A stretch of DNA of 64,000 bases from Flavobacteriales bacterium (GTDB lineage: Bacteria; Bacteroidota; Bacteroidia; Flavobacteriales; Schleiferiaceae). This document shows positions 16,734-26,246 of this stretch, one piece after another (the first letter of the stretch is position 1; the number at the start of each line of letters is the position of its first letter). The translations under genes were made by a program, and so were the position numbers. Location: positions 2,628,897 through 2,692,896 of the forward strand of contig CP051243.1 of the NCBI GenBank assembly GCA_017795025.1, given 5' to 3'. The notes beneath the pieces were generated by a model, which searched no databases, was not told where the DNA came from, and saw only the letters and a program-made list of their open reading frames with translations.

Positions 16734-18326
16734 TTACCAATTTATCTCCATGTCCTTAGGATGACGTATTTCGTAGGAAAACGATAAGATTTCTTCGGAT
16801 TTTGATTCGATATCGAGGGACCAGGTCACGGTTCCAGTTTTCGAATTCCATTTGGCACCATCGGGAAGCTCAGATTTAATGGTAATATCCTCGTGTTGAC
16901 TAATCGGAACTTGATCAAAAACTCGGATAGAAACAGGACCTTGTTTACGGTTCGAAACGGTGATTTTAAACTCGTATTCCAAAATCCGATTAGCCCCTAA
17001 AAAAGAGCTACTCTCTTTATTAAATAGGCGTTCGCGTTTGATTTGAATTTGAGGATCCTTACCCAAGGAAGTGAATAAACTATCAGAACTAGCACTAAAG
17101 TCGGAGTACACTCGACCTACAAAAAGTCCTTGATTATAGATGCTAATTTCACCTTTAAGAAGCTGGTGTTGTTCCCAATCTTCCCATTTGGCCATTAAAA
17201 AAGCGGCCGGCTCTAAACTAGGTGTAGACTGATACTCGTATTGAGCTTTGATCTGAAGTTCGCGCACCACAATAGCCTCGGTGGCTCTATGTTTTAAGGA
17301 ATAGCGCTCCTGGGCTTCAAACTCCATTCGGTTAACTTGATTAGCAGAACTTAGGGTGGTGTAGTTCGCTCGATTGGAGGCGTCACTTGTTACTCCTGCG
17401 GCTTGACTAGCCACGGATTTTATTTCGCGAACTTCCATTTCTGTGTATCCTGGCGAATCAGCTCTACGGAACACTTTGTTGATATACCTCGGATAGAGCC
17501 TAGGCATATTGATATTTTCGCTTGGATTTCCCGTAACCAGGGTAAGTTTAACATTGTCCCAGTCCTCGCCAGTACCTTGGTATATTTTGGCCTTGTGTAC
17601 CAGCTTAAGATTTTGGTCTAATGCTTTGAAATAAAGATTGTAAGCGCTGTACCAGGATACATTGCTTTGGGTACTATAGTGAATACTGAACTTGTTGTTT
17701 TGACTGCGAGGGGATTTTAGTTTTATAATCACCTCACCCGAAGCCATGCTGAGCGGCTGCTTTAAATTGGTGAGTTCATTTTGCAGCTCATTTTGTCTGC
17801 TATTCAATTCCTGCAGCTTGTTTCTCACTTGCTGCATAGAAATCTCATTCTTCCTTTTTTGATCGCGGGCAAAGGCACTAATTTGCTGCAGCTCTGCTAA
17901 ACTGAAGCCATTGTTTCCGCCTAGTTGGGTGTTCTTAGAGAGAAACTCAGCTTCCAGTGCAAGCGCTTCCATTTCGGCGGATAGCAGCTCTTTATCGGTT
18001 TTAATTTGGGCTAATTCCGCTTCAACCTTAGCATAAGCGGCTGGTTTTTCACGTAAGTCGAAAGGAGTATTACCAACACCGATACTGATAATTTCTATTT
18101 CCTCAGAGCTCCCAATTTGAATGGAGGAGGGTTCGAGGTTTATAGGTAAACCATAAAAAACCAAAGTTTGAATGCCTGGTTTTAAATCCACGTTAGCAAG
18201 GCGCGAGAAGCTGGCGCCTTGCTCAAAAACGGTAACCGCGTCTAGCTTTGAAGAAACTCGCTTGGAGTTCTGGGCAGCTAAATTGATGGTGCACAAAGAA
18301 AGGAATAGGAGGAGCGCGTTTTTCAT
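16734..18326 (-). CDS. Exported MuiA-like protein (DUF4140/DUF4139)
   Basis: Exported protein of 530 residues related to the mucoidy inhibitor A family. A signal peptide (1-18) is followed by a DUF4140 N-terminal domain (SKLDAVTVFEQGASFSR, about 25-130), a coiled coil (about 95-190) and a DUF4139 C-terminal domain (about 210-530) with the recurrent SWYSAYNLYFKA, GEDWDNVKLTLVTG and WSLDIESKSEE segments. The biochemical role is not known. A TACCTTCG element on the minus strand (18349-18356) may be its promoter. Confidence 0.85.
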   Translation of the reverse strand: MKNALLLFLSLCTINLAAQNSKRVSSKLDAVTVFEQGASFSRLANVDLKPGIQTLVFYGLPINLEPSSIQIGSSEEIEIISIGVGNTPFDLREKPAAYAKVEAELAQIKTDKELLSAEMEALALEAEFLSKNTQLGGNNGFSLAELQQISAFARDQKRKNEISMQQVRNKLQELNSRQNELQNELTNLKQPLSMASGEVIIKLKSPRSQNNKFSIHYSTQSNVSWYSAYNLYFKALDQNLKLVHKAKIYQGTGEDWDNVKLTLVTGNPSENINMPRLYPRYINKVFRRADSPGYTEMEVREIKSVASQAAGVTSDASNRANYTTLSSANQVNRMEFEAQERYSLKHRATEAIVVRELQIKAQYEYQSTPSLEPAAFLMAKWEDWEQHQLLKGEISIYNQGLFVGRVYSDFSASSDSLFTSLGKDPQIQIKRERLFNKESSSFLGANRILEYEFKITVSNRKQGPVSIRVFDQVPISQHEDITIKSELPDGAKWNSKTGTVTWSLDIESKSEEILSFSYEIRHPKDMEINW

Positions 18327-18372
18327 GTTGATGCGTTTTAATCATCAACGAAGGTACACGCAAATTCTTATT

Positions 18373-20280
18373 CTATGAGGGGCTTACGGCGGGGCTTTCT
18401 TTCCGATTTATAACATTCCAAAGCACCAAGATTAGGGCAAGAATGGCTAACTGCCCAATGGTTGTTTCCCAGGTGGGATAAAAGCCTAAGGCCTCAATTC
18501 GGAAGTCGATGGGCATTACACTAATGGAAATACTTCCCGCTTCTTGAATAGCGCTCAAGCCCTTACCGGTGAGGATAACTGCTAAACCAGAAATAATAAT
18601 GGCCGAATACTTAAAGAGTTTTGCAATGGGTAGCTTTTTCGAGTAACGCATGATTAATACGCTAATTATACCCAACATGGCAAAAGCAAACACAATTCCT
18701 CCGCCAAAGGCAGCTTGCTGACTATCACCAATTTCTAAGCTCAATGCAGATAAGAATAAAACCGATTCAAAGGCCTCTCGGAAAACCACAATAAAGGACA
18801 AGAAGGAAAGTCCGATCAAATTTTCAGTACGAGCTAGATTTTGAATCTTGTCTTTAATATAGGCTTGCCATTTACCTGCCTCAGATTTACTATGCATCCA
18901 AAAACCAAGGTAGAGTAAAACACCTACCGCAAACAAGGCAATTAGACCCTCCATTAATTCCCGCTGCGCACCGCTAAAATTAAAGAGGTTACCAGCAGCT
19001 AACCACATTAAAAAGCCAGAGGCAATGGCCGCGAGCCAACCAACGTGAACATAGGTATTCGCCTTGGGCAATTTTAAAGCACGAATTACACTTAGCATGG
19101 TTATTACAACCAAAAAGGCCTCTAAACCTTCCCGTAAAATAATAGAGGAAGAAAGTAGAAAAGCTAACCAGGCAGTAAAGGTTTTGTCGCGTAGTTTCTG
19201 CTTGGCTTGGTAGATCATTTGAACACTGGCTTGGATGGCATCGCTCACTTCCTCAGGACTCTTACCCGATTCAATGGCACTGCGAACCTTGGCTAATTGG
19301 CCTTCTAATTGTGCAGAGAAACTAGCATCATTTGCTCTTAATTGAATTTCCACTGGCTCAACTCCCTCAAGATAGGCGGTTAAAGCAAGGGTGCGCGCTT
19401 TGGCAATATCTCCTTTTTGGTAAGCACGATCAGAGGCCTTTAATAGGTCAATGGCTTGCTTGAGGTAATCTCCCTGACTTTTCTCGGCAATTTCTTTAGG
19501 ATATAAACGTAAGGCTGAAATAAGTTCCTGAGCAGCAGGACCGGGTTGTAAGCTCTCTAAGAATTCCTGATTGCTCTTGGATGCGAGTTTTTCCAAGTTA
19601 ACCTGAAAGTCGATTTCTTGCTTATCTAAATTAACCTCCGTGGCTGTATGGGGCAGGCTAAGGACATAAAAAGCAAGATCCCATACTTCATCATCACTTA
19701 ATTCATCAAAAGCCCGCATTGCGGTATTATCCACCCCTAGTCGAATGGTATTGTAGGCTTGGAAAGGGGAAAGCCCATTGGCTTTATCGGGTGCGTGGAA
19801 ATTGGTAGGTGCAGGTTCTAAACCTTCGGCTAAAAGGCCTTTGCCATTACCATTTTCGCCGTGACAGCTTTTACAGTTCAAAGCGTAAAGCTGTCGTCCA
19901 TTATCTAAATCGGGCCATCGTTTTGGAGCAATTTCCAATTCATAGCTCGATATAATTTTTTGTTTGATACTATTGGAAACGGAGGCTATTTTTTCTTGGG
20001 AAGCCTTGGATAGGATGAGTTCGTTGAGTACATCTATATCCGCACGAACAGCAGCAGGTGCACTTATTCCTAGGGTATGGATGGTGGAAGCGAACTCCTG
20101 CATTTCGGAGTATTCGTCATTATTGATGACCTTTCCTTGGTTTACCGCCATCGAATAATCAACCGCGATGTAATCCAAAAGGTGAACCATCATTCGAGCA
20201 TTCTCATCATTAGCTTTCAGCAGATTGAAGCTGCCAAAAAGCATCCCTAAAACCAAACTAAATCGTAAAACTCGAGCCAT
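18373..20280 (-). CDS. Cytochrome c-FTR1 iron permease fusion
   Basis: Predicted iron uptake permease of 635 residues. After a signal peptide (1-23) comes a helical periplasmic region, then a c-type haem site CKSCH (C136, C139, H140) with a likely axial Met in NTAMRAFDE. A second helical segment leads into the FTR1/EfeU permease with about seven helices. Two iron-binding REXXE motifs are present: REGLE (about 380) and REAFE (about 503). The haem domain presumably handles electrons for Fe2+/Fe3+ conversion at the permease. The layout is known in Bacteroidota and Proteobacteria. It stands alone with its own promoter. Confidence 0.88.
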   Translation of the reverse strand: MARVLRFSLVLGMLFGSFNLLKANDENARMMVHLLDYIAVDYSMAVNQGKVINNDEYSEMQEFASTIHTLGISAPAAVRADIDVLNELILSKASQEKIASVSNSIKQKIISSYELEIAPKRWPDLDNGRQLYALNCKSCHGENGNGKGLLAEGLEPAPTNFHAPDKANGLSPFQAYNTIRLGVDNTAMRAFDELSDDEVWDLAFYVLSLPHTATEVNLDKQEIDFQVNLEKLASKSNQEFLESLQPGPAAQELISALRLYPKEIAEKSQGDYLKQAIDLLKASDRAYQKGDIAKARTLALTAYLEGVEPVEIQLRANDASFSAQLEGQLAKVRSAIESGKSPEEVSDAIQASVQMIYQAKQKLRDKTFTAWLAFLLSSSIILREGLEAFLVVITMLSVIRALKLPKANTYVHVGWLAAIASGFLMWLAAGNLFNFSGAQRELMEGLIALFAVGVLLYLGFWMHSKSEAGKWQAYIKDKIQNLARTENLIGLSFLSFIVVFREAFESVLFLSALSLEIGDSQQAAFGGGIVFAFAMLGIISVLIMRYSKKLPIAKLFKYSAIIISGLAVILTGKGLSAIQEAGSISISVMPIDFRIEALGFYPTWETTIGQLAILALILVLWNVINRKESPAVSPS

Positions 20281-20312
20281 CTAACTTATTTAGACCAATT
20301 AAAAATAGAGGA

Positions 20313-20320
20313 CAAAGTTA
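20313..20320 (-). promoter_or_regulatory. Promoter -7 element of the cytochrome c-FTR1 gene
   Basis: TAACTTTG on the minus strand fits TAnnTTTG and lies 33 bp upstream of the ATG at 20280. Confidence 0.45.
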
Positions 20321-20352
20321 TAGAGCTATTCTGTAATAGAAACTAACATTTA

Positions 20353-20949
20353 TCACTTTTTACTTACGCTCAATCGGTTTCGGATATAGAAGCGATAGGG
20401 AAGTAGGGCATCAGCCCTAGCGTAATCAACGCCAATCCTAGGACAGGCCTCAATTTGAGACGGAGGAAGCACGGGTTTGTCCAGAATCTTTAGCTCGTTT
20501 TGAAATATAGATTTACCGTAAAAATCACGATTAATTTCGAGTTCTTTAGTTAGCAAGCCAGGACCACTTAATAGCCGGTGGACTGGTTTTTTCGCTCTTG
20601 ATTGCGGATGGATATGCTCTAGCCCTTCCAGTATTTCTGCGGCCCGAATTAGGATGGCCTCCGGTTTACCATTTTGATGGCAAGTTATATTGCATAGTTC
20701 ATGGATTCCGTAAATGAGATAAACATACCATTTACCTCCAGGCCGAAACATGATCTCCGTTCGTGCTGTACGTTTACCGTTTGCGGCGTGGCAGGCAAGG
20801 TCGTTTTCAGCCAAATAGGCTTCTACTTCCGTGATTTCGGCTTTAATAATCTTATGACCGATTTGGCGGACCAATACCTTCCCCAATAATTGAGGGGCTA
20901 AGTCTAAAGCCGAACGGTCTTGAAAGAATGTTTCGTTTAAATAGATCAT
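20353..20949 (-). CDS. mpg: DNA-3-methyladenine glycosylase (AAG/MPG family)
   Basis: Base-excision repair glycosylase that removes 3-methyladenine, hypoxanthine and related lesions. The 198 residues match the AAG family: LAPQLLGKVLVR, the catalytic-Glu block ITEVEAYLAENDLACHA (about 39-55), RTEIMFRPGGKWYVYLIYG and LLSGPGLLTKELEI. Its ATG follows directly on the U tract of the terminator behind tRNA-Cys, leaving no room for a separate promoter. Expression probably depends on read-through from the tRNA or on a promoter inside the tRNA region. Confidence 0.92.
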   Translation of the reverse strand: MIYLNETFFQDRSALDLAPQLLGKVLVRQIGHKIIKAEITEVEAYLAENDLACHAANGKRTARTEIMFRPGGKWYVYLIYGIHELCNITCHQNGKPEAILIRAAEILEGLEHIHPQSRAKKPVHRLLSGPGLLTKELEINRDFYGKSIFQNELKILDKPVLPPSQIEACPRIGVDYARADALLPYRFYIRNRLSVSKK

Positions 20950-20978
20950 AAAAAAATCCCGGCGTTAAACCGGGATTA
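20950..20978 (-). terminator. Rho-independent terminator behind tRNA-Cys
   Basis: Perfect 8-bp stem AATCCCGG / CCGGGATT (20970-20977 and 20955-20962) with a 7-nt loop, followed on the minus strand by a T run. The next base begins the ATG of mpg. Confidence 0.8.
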
Positions 20979-20983
20979 TTTTG

Positions 20984-21054
20984 AGGTTCCGAGCGGATTC
21001 GAACCGCTGTACATGGTTTTGCAGACCATTGCCTAGCCACTCGGCCACGGAACC
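20984..21054 (-). tRNA. tRNA-Cys (GCA anticodon)
   Basis: The reverse complement folds as a cloverleaf of about 71 nt. The acceptor stem is GGTTCCG / CGGAACC, the anticodon loop is CTGCAAA with GCA, and the T arm is GCGG-TTCGAAT-CCGC. The discriminator is U73, an identity element of tRNA-Cys. CCA is not encoded. Confidence 0.95.
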
Positions 21055-21066
21055 AAACGAGGACGG

Positions 21067-21074
21067 CAAATATA
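21067..21074 (-). promoter_or_regulatory. Promoter -7 element of tRNA-Cys
   Basis: TATATTTG on the minus strand, 13 bp before the tRNA 5' end. The surrounding 16-mer is identical to the one upstream of the lipoprotein pair at 33581-33596. Confidence 0.55.
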
Positions 21075-21078
21075 ATAA

Positions 21079-21453
21079 TTAATGATCGAGATAATGCTTG
21101 CGTTTCCGCTTTAATTCGATGCTCACATGCTCTACATCTCCATTAATTGGAGGGCTAAGTTTGGCTACCTTAATCTTCGCTTTTTGAACGATGGGCATTG
21201 CTTTAAAGATGTCTTCCAAAATTTTGTTCGCCACAGTCTCAATTAGTTTATGACGAACGGCCATGTGTTCCTTCACAATGCGGTTAATGGTCACATAGTC
21301 CATGGTTTGAGAGAGATCATCGGAGTGGAAAGCTTGTGTGATGCTACCCCAAACCGCGACGTTCACCTCATACTCAGTGCCAATTTTGCCCTCCTCTTCT
21401 AAACAGCCGTGGTAAGCATAAAGGCGAATACCATTAACACTAATCTTATCCAT
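21079..21453 (-). CDS. folB: Dihydroneopterin aldolase
   Basis: Folate biosynthesis enzyme that cleaves 7,8-dihydroneopterin to 6-hydroxymethyl-dihydropterin and glycolaldehyde. The 124 residues fit FolB: ISVNGIRLYAYHGCLEEEG with the conserved Glu, IGTEYEVNV, then TMDYVTINRIVKE and the C-terminal KIKVAKLSPPINGDVEHVS with the catalytic Lys. The ATG abuts the gltX stop, so the two genes form one transcript. Confidence 0.93.
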   Translation of the reverse strand: MDKISVNGIRLYAYHGCLEEEGKIGTEYEVNVAVWGSITQAFHSDDLSQTMDYVTINRIVKEHMAVRHKLIETVANKILEDIFKAMPIVQKAKIKVAKLSPPINGDVEHVSIELKRKRKHYLDH

Positions 21454-22983
21454 CTAAGGAAGTTTTTCCAAAGCAAGTTTGAGTCGACTTAAGGTTTCTT
21501 CCTTGCCTAATATTGCGCAAATTTCAAACATGGAGGGCCCCATACCTTTACCAGTTACTGCTAAGCGAAAACCGGGTCCTACTTTGCCAAAACCTAATCC
21601 ATTTTCTTCGAGGTAAGCTTTAAAGGAGCCTTCTACATCTTCAGGGGTAAAGCTGCTTAACATTTCAAAAATTTGATGAAGCTGAGACACATGATTACGA
21701 GCATCTTGGTTCCACTTTTTCCGCAAGGTTTTTTCATCGTATTCAGTAGGAGCTTGAAAGAAGAATTCAGAATCTTCCCAAAGATCTTTAATGAAATAGG
21801 CCCTTTCTTTCATTAAGGCAGCAATAGCGGCAGCTTTAGCCTGATCAATGTCGTGACCTGCTTTTTGGGCTTCTGCGCTTAAAAGCCTGCCCAGCTCTTC
21901 ATCTGATTTTAAACGTAGGTATTGTTGGTTAAACCAACGCGTTTTATCGTGGTCGTAGCGAGCACCTGCTTTGTTTACTTTCTTAAGGCTGAAGGCTTCG
22001 GTTAACTCTTCTAAACTAAAAAGCTCTTGCGCCGTTCCGGGATTCCAGCCTAAAAAAGCCAGCATGTTAATAAAGGCCTCAGGGAAGTATCCATTTTCGC
22101 GGTAACCGGAAAATACTTCACCACTTTCCTTATTGTGCCACTCCAGTGGAAATACTGGAAAGCCTAAACGATCCCCATCCCGTTTACTTAATTTTCCATT
22201 TCCATCTGGTTTAAGTAGTAGGGGTAAATGTGCAAATTGAGGCATGCTATCTTCCCAACCTAAATAACGGTAAAGCAAAATATGTAAGGGAGCCGAAGGG
22301 AGCCACTCTTCACCGCGAATCACGTGGCTAATTTGCATGAGATGATCGTCAACAATATTAGCAAGGTGATAGGTAGGCATACCATCGGACTTAAAAAGCA
22401 CCTTGTCATCCATATTATTAGTGTTCACACTAACCCAACCGCGCACAATATCTTCGAACTTAACTTCTTCATTACGATTTAGCTTGATGCGAATCACATA
22501 AGGTTCTCCAGAGTCAATTCGTTTTTGCACCTCACTTTGCGATAGGCTCAAAGAGTTTTTCATGCTATTCCGGGTAACATGATTGTATTGCCAGTTTGGA
22601 GAGCCAGCATCTTTAGCTAACTGACGTACACGCTCCAAGTCTTCGGCGGTGTCAAAAGCGTAGTAAGCATGGCCATTATCAACCAGTTGTTGGGCATATT
22701 GACGGTACATGGCTTTACGTTCACTTTGGCGATAGGGTCCAAAGTCACCTCCTACCCCTTGACCTTCATCAGGACTAATTCCACACCATTTTAAAGAATC
22801 GATAATATATTCTTCAGCACCGGGAACAAATCGAGTTTGGTCGGTATCTTCAATACGTAAAATAAAATCGCCACCTTGCTGTTTCGCAAAAAGGTAGTTG
22901 TAAAGAGCAGTTCTTACACCGCCCATATGAAGGGGTCCGGTGGGGCTAGGTGCAAACCTTACGCGTACTTTAGCATTATTCAT
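21454..22983 (-). CDS. gltX: Glutamyl-tRNA synthetase
   Basis: Charges tRNA-Glu with glutamate in the cytoplasm. The 509-residue class I synthetase has the HIGH-type motif in APSPTGPLHMGGVRTALYNY (about 10-29), a central VIRGEEWLPSAPLH block and the KMSKS-type motif KLSKRDG (about 265). The C-terminal anticodon-binding domain is complete. It is first in a gltX-folB operon with its own consensus promoter. Confidence 0.96.
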   Translation of the reverse strand: MNNAKVRVRFAPSPTGPLHMGGVRTALYNYLFAKQQGGDFILRIEDTDQTRFVPGAEEYIIDSLKWCGISPDEGQGVGGDFGPYRQSERKAMYRQYAQQLVDNGHAYYAFDTAEDLERVRQLAKDAGSPNWQYNHVTRNSMKNSLSLSQSEVQKRIDSGEPYVIRIKLNRNEEVKFEDIVRGWVSVNTNNMDDKVLFKSDGMPTYHLANIVDDHLMQISHVIRGEEWLPSAPLHILLYRYLGWEDSMPQFAHLPLLLKPDGNGKLSKRDGDRLGFPVFPLEWHNKESGEVFSGYRENGYFPEAFINMLAFLGWNPGTAQELFSLEELTEAFSLKKVNKAGARYDHDKTRWFNQQYLRLKSDEELGRLLSAEAQKAGHDIDQAKAAAIAALMKERAYFIKDLWEDSEFFFQAPTEYDEKTLRKKWNQDARNHVSQLHQIFEMLSSFTPEDVEGSFKAYLEENGLGFGKVGPGFRLAVTGKGMGPSMFEICAILGKEETLSRLKLALEKLP

Positions 22984-23005
22984 CTTAGGCCTTTTTTAGG
23001 GGCGG

Positions 23006-23013
23006 CAAAGATA
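23006..23013 (-). promoter_or_regulatory. Promoter -7 element of gltX
   Basis: TATCTTTG on the minus strand, 23 bp before the gltX ATG. It is only 18 bp from the oppositely directed promoter of the DUF4175 gene. Confidence 0.55.
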
Positions 23014-23031
23014 GTGTTTCTGTCTGCTCTT

Positions 23032-23039
23032 TACCTTTG
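23032..23039 (+). promoter_or_regulatory. Promoter -7 element of the DUF4175 gene
   Basis: TACCTTTG fits TAnnTTTG and lies 16 bp before the ATG at 23055. It excludes an in-frame TTG at 23037, which falls inside the element. Confidence 0.55.
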
Positions 23040-23054
23040 AAGCAATTTGGAATT

Positions 23055-26000
23055 ATGTCGGGACTTGATTCATTAAAAAGCAAACTGAACCGTTACATTC
23101 GGGCTTTCTACGCCAGACGGGTAATACGGGGTTTGGTGTTTTGGTCGGGACTAAGTTTGAGCACCCTGTTGATATGGATGGTTTTGGAGCATATCGGTCG
23201 CTTTCCTAGCGGAATCCGGGCCTTGATGTTTTGGGCCTATTTAGGACTCTTCACGGCTTGGTTACTGATATACGTCTTCTTTCCGCTCTTAAAAATGATG
23301 CGTTGGTTAAGAGGGATAGATTATCGCACTGCAGCACAAAATATAGGCTTGGTTCTAGAAGGAATGGATCACAAGATTCAAGATGCTCTAAGTCTTCAGG
23401 TTGTTGAACAGGATAAGGCATTAAGTTTAGCGGCTCTCGAGCAAAAGCTTGACAAGCTTGAAAATGTTGATTTTAACGCTGTTCTGGATTGGGGGGATTT
23501 AAAGCGAAGTTTGCCTTATTTAATAGTTCCGGTGGTGGTTCTTCTGCTCTTAATGCAATGGAGTGGAGGAAGGGAGGTATTGGATAGCTCCAGAAGGTTG
23601 GTTTATTATAATCAGGATTTTATCCCGCCAGCACCATTTAATTTTATCCTACCCGATAACCAAAAAGTTTTATCAGGTGCCAACCTGGAATTAGAAGTAG
23701 AATTAAGGGGAGAGCAAATACCATCTACAATTAGTGCAATTATTGCCGGCAATGAGGTGCTTCCAGTAAAGATAGGTGCTGGCCGGTGGATCGTAAAATT
23801 GGAAAATCTTCGAGTGGATGCCCAAGTAAAATTTGAAGCATTAGGCTACAACAGTGAGGCGGTATCCATAAAGGTGGTGCAGAAACCGGTAATCGCTGGG
23901 GTTAATCTGCGCATTGTTCCTCCTGCCTATACTGGTCTTCCAAAAGAGGATATTCCTCTAAGCGGTTTACATCGGGTACCAGTCGGAAGTACGGTGGAGC
24001 TTGAACTTAAGGGGGCTTCGAATTTAAATGAAGCATTTCTAGTTAGAGAAGATACCAGTTTACCGTTTAAAGGTGAATCTCTTGGTTTAAGGGTAATGGA
24101 ATCAGAAAGTTTCGGATTGCTTTTAAATAACCAAGAGGTAAGCCTTGATGTATTTCAGGGAAGTCGTTTTCAGGTGAAGGAGGATTTAGCGCCGGAGGTA
24201 GAAATTATATCTATGGATTCCATTGATTTTATGTCATGGAGGCTGACCCTTAATTACGGCGATGATTATGGTATTCGGAGTCTGGAAAGAGTTTTGGTAT
24301 TGGACGGAAAGGAAAGGGTAGTAAAGCTGCCAACCAATAAAGCGGGGACCTTCCGGGACCAGTTGGCTTTAGATAGCTTAAGCGAGGATTATTCAAGCAT
24401 TAACCTTTATTACAGAGTTTGGGATAATAATGCTGTATTTGGTTCTAATTCTGCGACAACCAAAAGATTTAACCTGGCTTTGAAATCTCGTGAAGAGGTT
24501 TTGAAGGAACAGGCAGAGGAGCTTCGTAATTATTCCAGTTCTACCAGTGAGCGCAAGCAAAGTTTAGAGGAACTAAACAAAGAACTGGAATCATTACAAG
24601 AGGATTTAGTGGATCGAAAGAACCTTGATTGGAAGGCTAAACAGGATATAAAAGACAAGTTGAAGGCCTTAGAGAATCAAAGGAAAACCGCTATCGAACA
24701 AAGGGAGAAACTAGAAAAGACCTTGGAAAATCTTAAGGAAGAGTCTTTACAAAAGGAGGAAGTGCAAGAGCGCCTCAAAGAACTGAATAAGGAAGAGGAA
24801 CGCTTAAAGGATTTGGAGGACGAGATTAGAGAGCTGATGGATAAGCTCGATATGAAGGAATTGAAGGAGAAGTTAAAAGAGCTTCAGCAGGAGAATAAGG
24901 AACAATTAAGGCGAGACGAAAGACTGGATGAATTATTAGAGGATTTACTGTTTCAAAGGGATTTATTACGGGAAGCAGAGCGGTTGAAGGATTTAAGTGA
25001 GCAATTAAAGAAACAGGCCGAAAAGGATGACTTAGATGCTGAAGAAACACAACAAGCAAAGCAGGATTTAGAGGAATCATTAGAACAATTGGAGCAACTG
25101 GCTGAACAAAATAGTCAGTTGAGCGAAAAGCTAAATTCAGAGGAGTTTAAAAAAGCGAGTGAAGAGGCTAAGGAGGCTTTAGAACAGGCTTCGGAACAAA
25201 AACAAAATCAAAAGGCTTCTGAGGCTAACGATTCGGAACAAAAGGCTTCCGAACAAACGCAGGAGATGAGCGAAAGCTTAAGTTCTTTAATGATGCAGAT
25301 GCAGAGTCAGGCTTTACAAATGAATATGGAAAGCTTACGGAGGCTTCTGGAAAGTGTTAAGCAATACAGTTTGGATGTAGAGAAGAACGGCCTTGAGGTG
25401 AGTGAACTAGGTAAGGATGATCCTCGTTACCGGTTTTTGTTAAGGGAACAAAGTCGTTTATTGGCAGGAGCCGAGGTAATCAGGGATAGCCTGGTGGTTT
25501 TAGCCAATAAGGCACCTCAGATTAAGGATGAGGTTTTCAAAGAGTTAAGCAAGATGATGTCTACCCTTCAAAGTGCACGGGAGCATTTGCAAGAACAAGA
25601 GAAGCCGCAATCCGCGGTTCAACATCAGTATAGTATGATGGCGGCTAATACACTTGCTTTAATGTTGGATAATAGCCTTCAGAATATGATGAGCATGATG
25701 GCGATGCAGAAGGAGGGCAACCAGAACTGTGAAAAACCCGGAGGGGCTAAACCAAAACCAGGACAAATGTCGAAGCAGCTTTCGCAGATGGGTGAAAAGG
25801 TGGAGAAGTTAGAAAAGGGCAATCAAGAAGGAAAAGGTAAAGACGGAAAGGGTAGCAAGGAGATAGCCGAAATTATGAGTGAGCAGGAGGCCTTGCGTCG
25901 AATGATTCAAGAATCGGAAGCAGAGGAGTTGGGTGCCGGTGGTAACGGAGATAAAGAGCAGAAAGAACTGTTGGAGGAACTAGATAAGATGGAGGACTTG

Positions 26001-26246
26001 CTACTGGATCGTGAATTATCTAGGTATAAGGAGCGTTTGAAGCGTATAGAAACTAGGCTCTTAGAAAATGAAAGAGCCAATGAGGAACGGAAGCAAAAGG
26101 AGCAACGTGAGGCTGAAACCAGAAAGGGCTCTAAAGCTCTTAACGGGGACGCGAAAGACAAAATTGAGAGAGCACCAAGTATTGAGAAATTGACTCGAGA
26201 CCGCTTACAATTAGTTCCTTTCTACAATAGACTTTCTGGTGGATAG
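23055..26246 (+). CDS. DUF4175 membrane-anchored coiled-coil protein
   Basis: Large membrane protein of about 1063 residues, function unknown. Two N-terminal helices (about 25-45 and 55-80) and a third near 160-180 are followed by an extracytoplasmic beta-rich region (about 190-480). A very long acidic/basic coiled coil follows (about 485-740), then Met/Gln-rich and Glu/Lys-rich low-complexity segments to the end. This is the usual DUF4175 layout in Bacteroidota, where the gene is typically near ybeY and mnmG as here. The start at 23055 follows from the promoter position. Its end overlaps ybeY by 8 bp. Confidence 0.85.
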   Translation: MSGLDSLKSKLNRYIRAFYARRVIRGLVFWSGLSLSTLLIWMVLEHIGRFPSGIRALMFWAYLGLFTAWLLIYVFFPLLKMMRWLRGIDYRTAAQNIGLVLEGMDHKIQDALSLQVVEQDKALSLAALEQKLDKLENVDFNAVLDWGDLKRSLPYLIVPVVVLLLLMQWSGGREVLDSSRRLVYYNQDFIPPAPFNFILPDNQKVLSGANLELEVELRGEQIPSTISAIIAGNEVLPVKIGAGRWIVKLENLRVDAQVKFEALGYNSEAVSIKVVQKPVIAGVNLRIVPPAYTGLPKEDIPLSGLHRVPVGSTVELELKGASNLNEAFLVREDTSLPFKGESLGLRVMESESFGLLLNNQEVSLDVFQGSRFQVKEDLAPEVEIISMDSIDFMSWRLTLNYGDDYGIRSLERVLVLDGKERVVKLPTNKAGTFRDQLALDSLSEDYSSINLYYRVWDNNAVFGSNSATTKRFNLALKSREEVLKEQAEELRNYSSSTSERKQSLEELNKELESLQEDLVDRKNLDWKAKQDIKDKLKALENQRKTAIEQREKLEKTLENLKEESLQKEEVQERLKELNKEEERLKDLEDEIRELMDKLDMKELKEKLKELQQENKEQLRRDERLDELLEDLLFQRDLLREAERLKDLSEQLKKQAEKDDLDAEETQQAKQDLEESLEQLEQLAEQNSQLSEKLNSEEFKKASEEAKEALEQASEQKQNQKASEANDSEQKASEQTQEMSESLSSLMMQMQSQALQMNMESLRRLLESVKQYSLDVEKNGLEVSELGKDDPRYRFLLREQSRLLAGAEVIRDSLVVLANKAPQIKDEVFKELSKMMSTLQSAREHLQEQEKPQSAVQHQYSMMAANTLALMLDNSLQNMMSMMAMQKEGNQNCEKPGGAKPKPGQMSKQLSQMGEKVEKLEKGNQEGKGKDGKGSKEIAEIMSEQEALRRMIQESEAEELGAGGNGDKEQKELLEELDKMEDLLLDRELSRYKERLKRIETRLLENERANEERKQKEQREAETRKGSKALNGDAKDKIERAPSIEKLTRDRLQLVPFYNRLSGG

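Noticed and set aside
24826-25080. Open frames antisense to the DUF4175 coiled coil
   Set aside because: Biased Glu/Lys codons leave long open antisense frames; composition is hydrophobic noise without domain.
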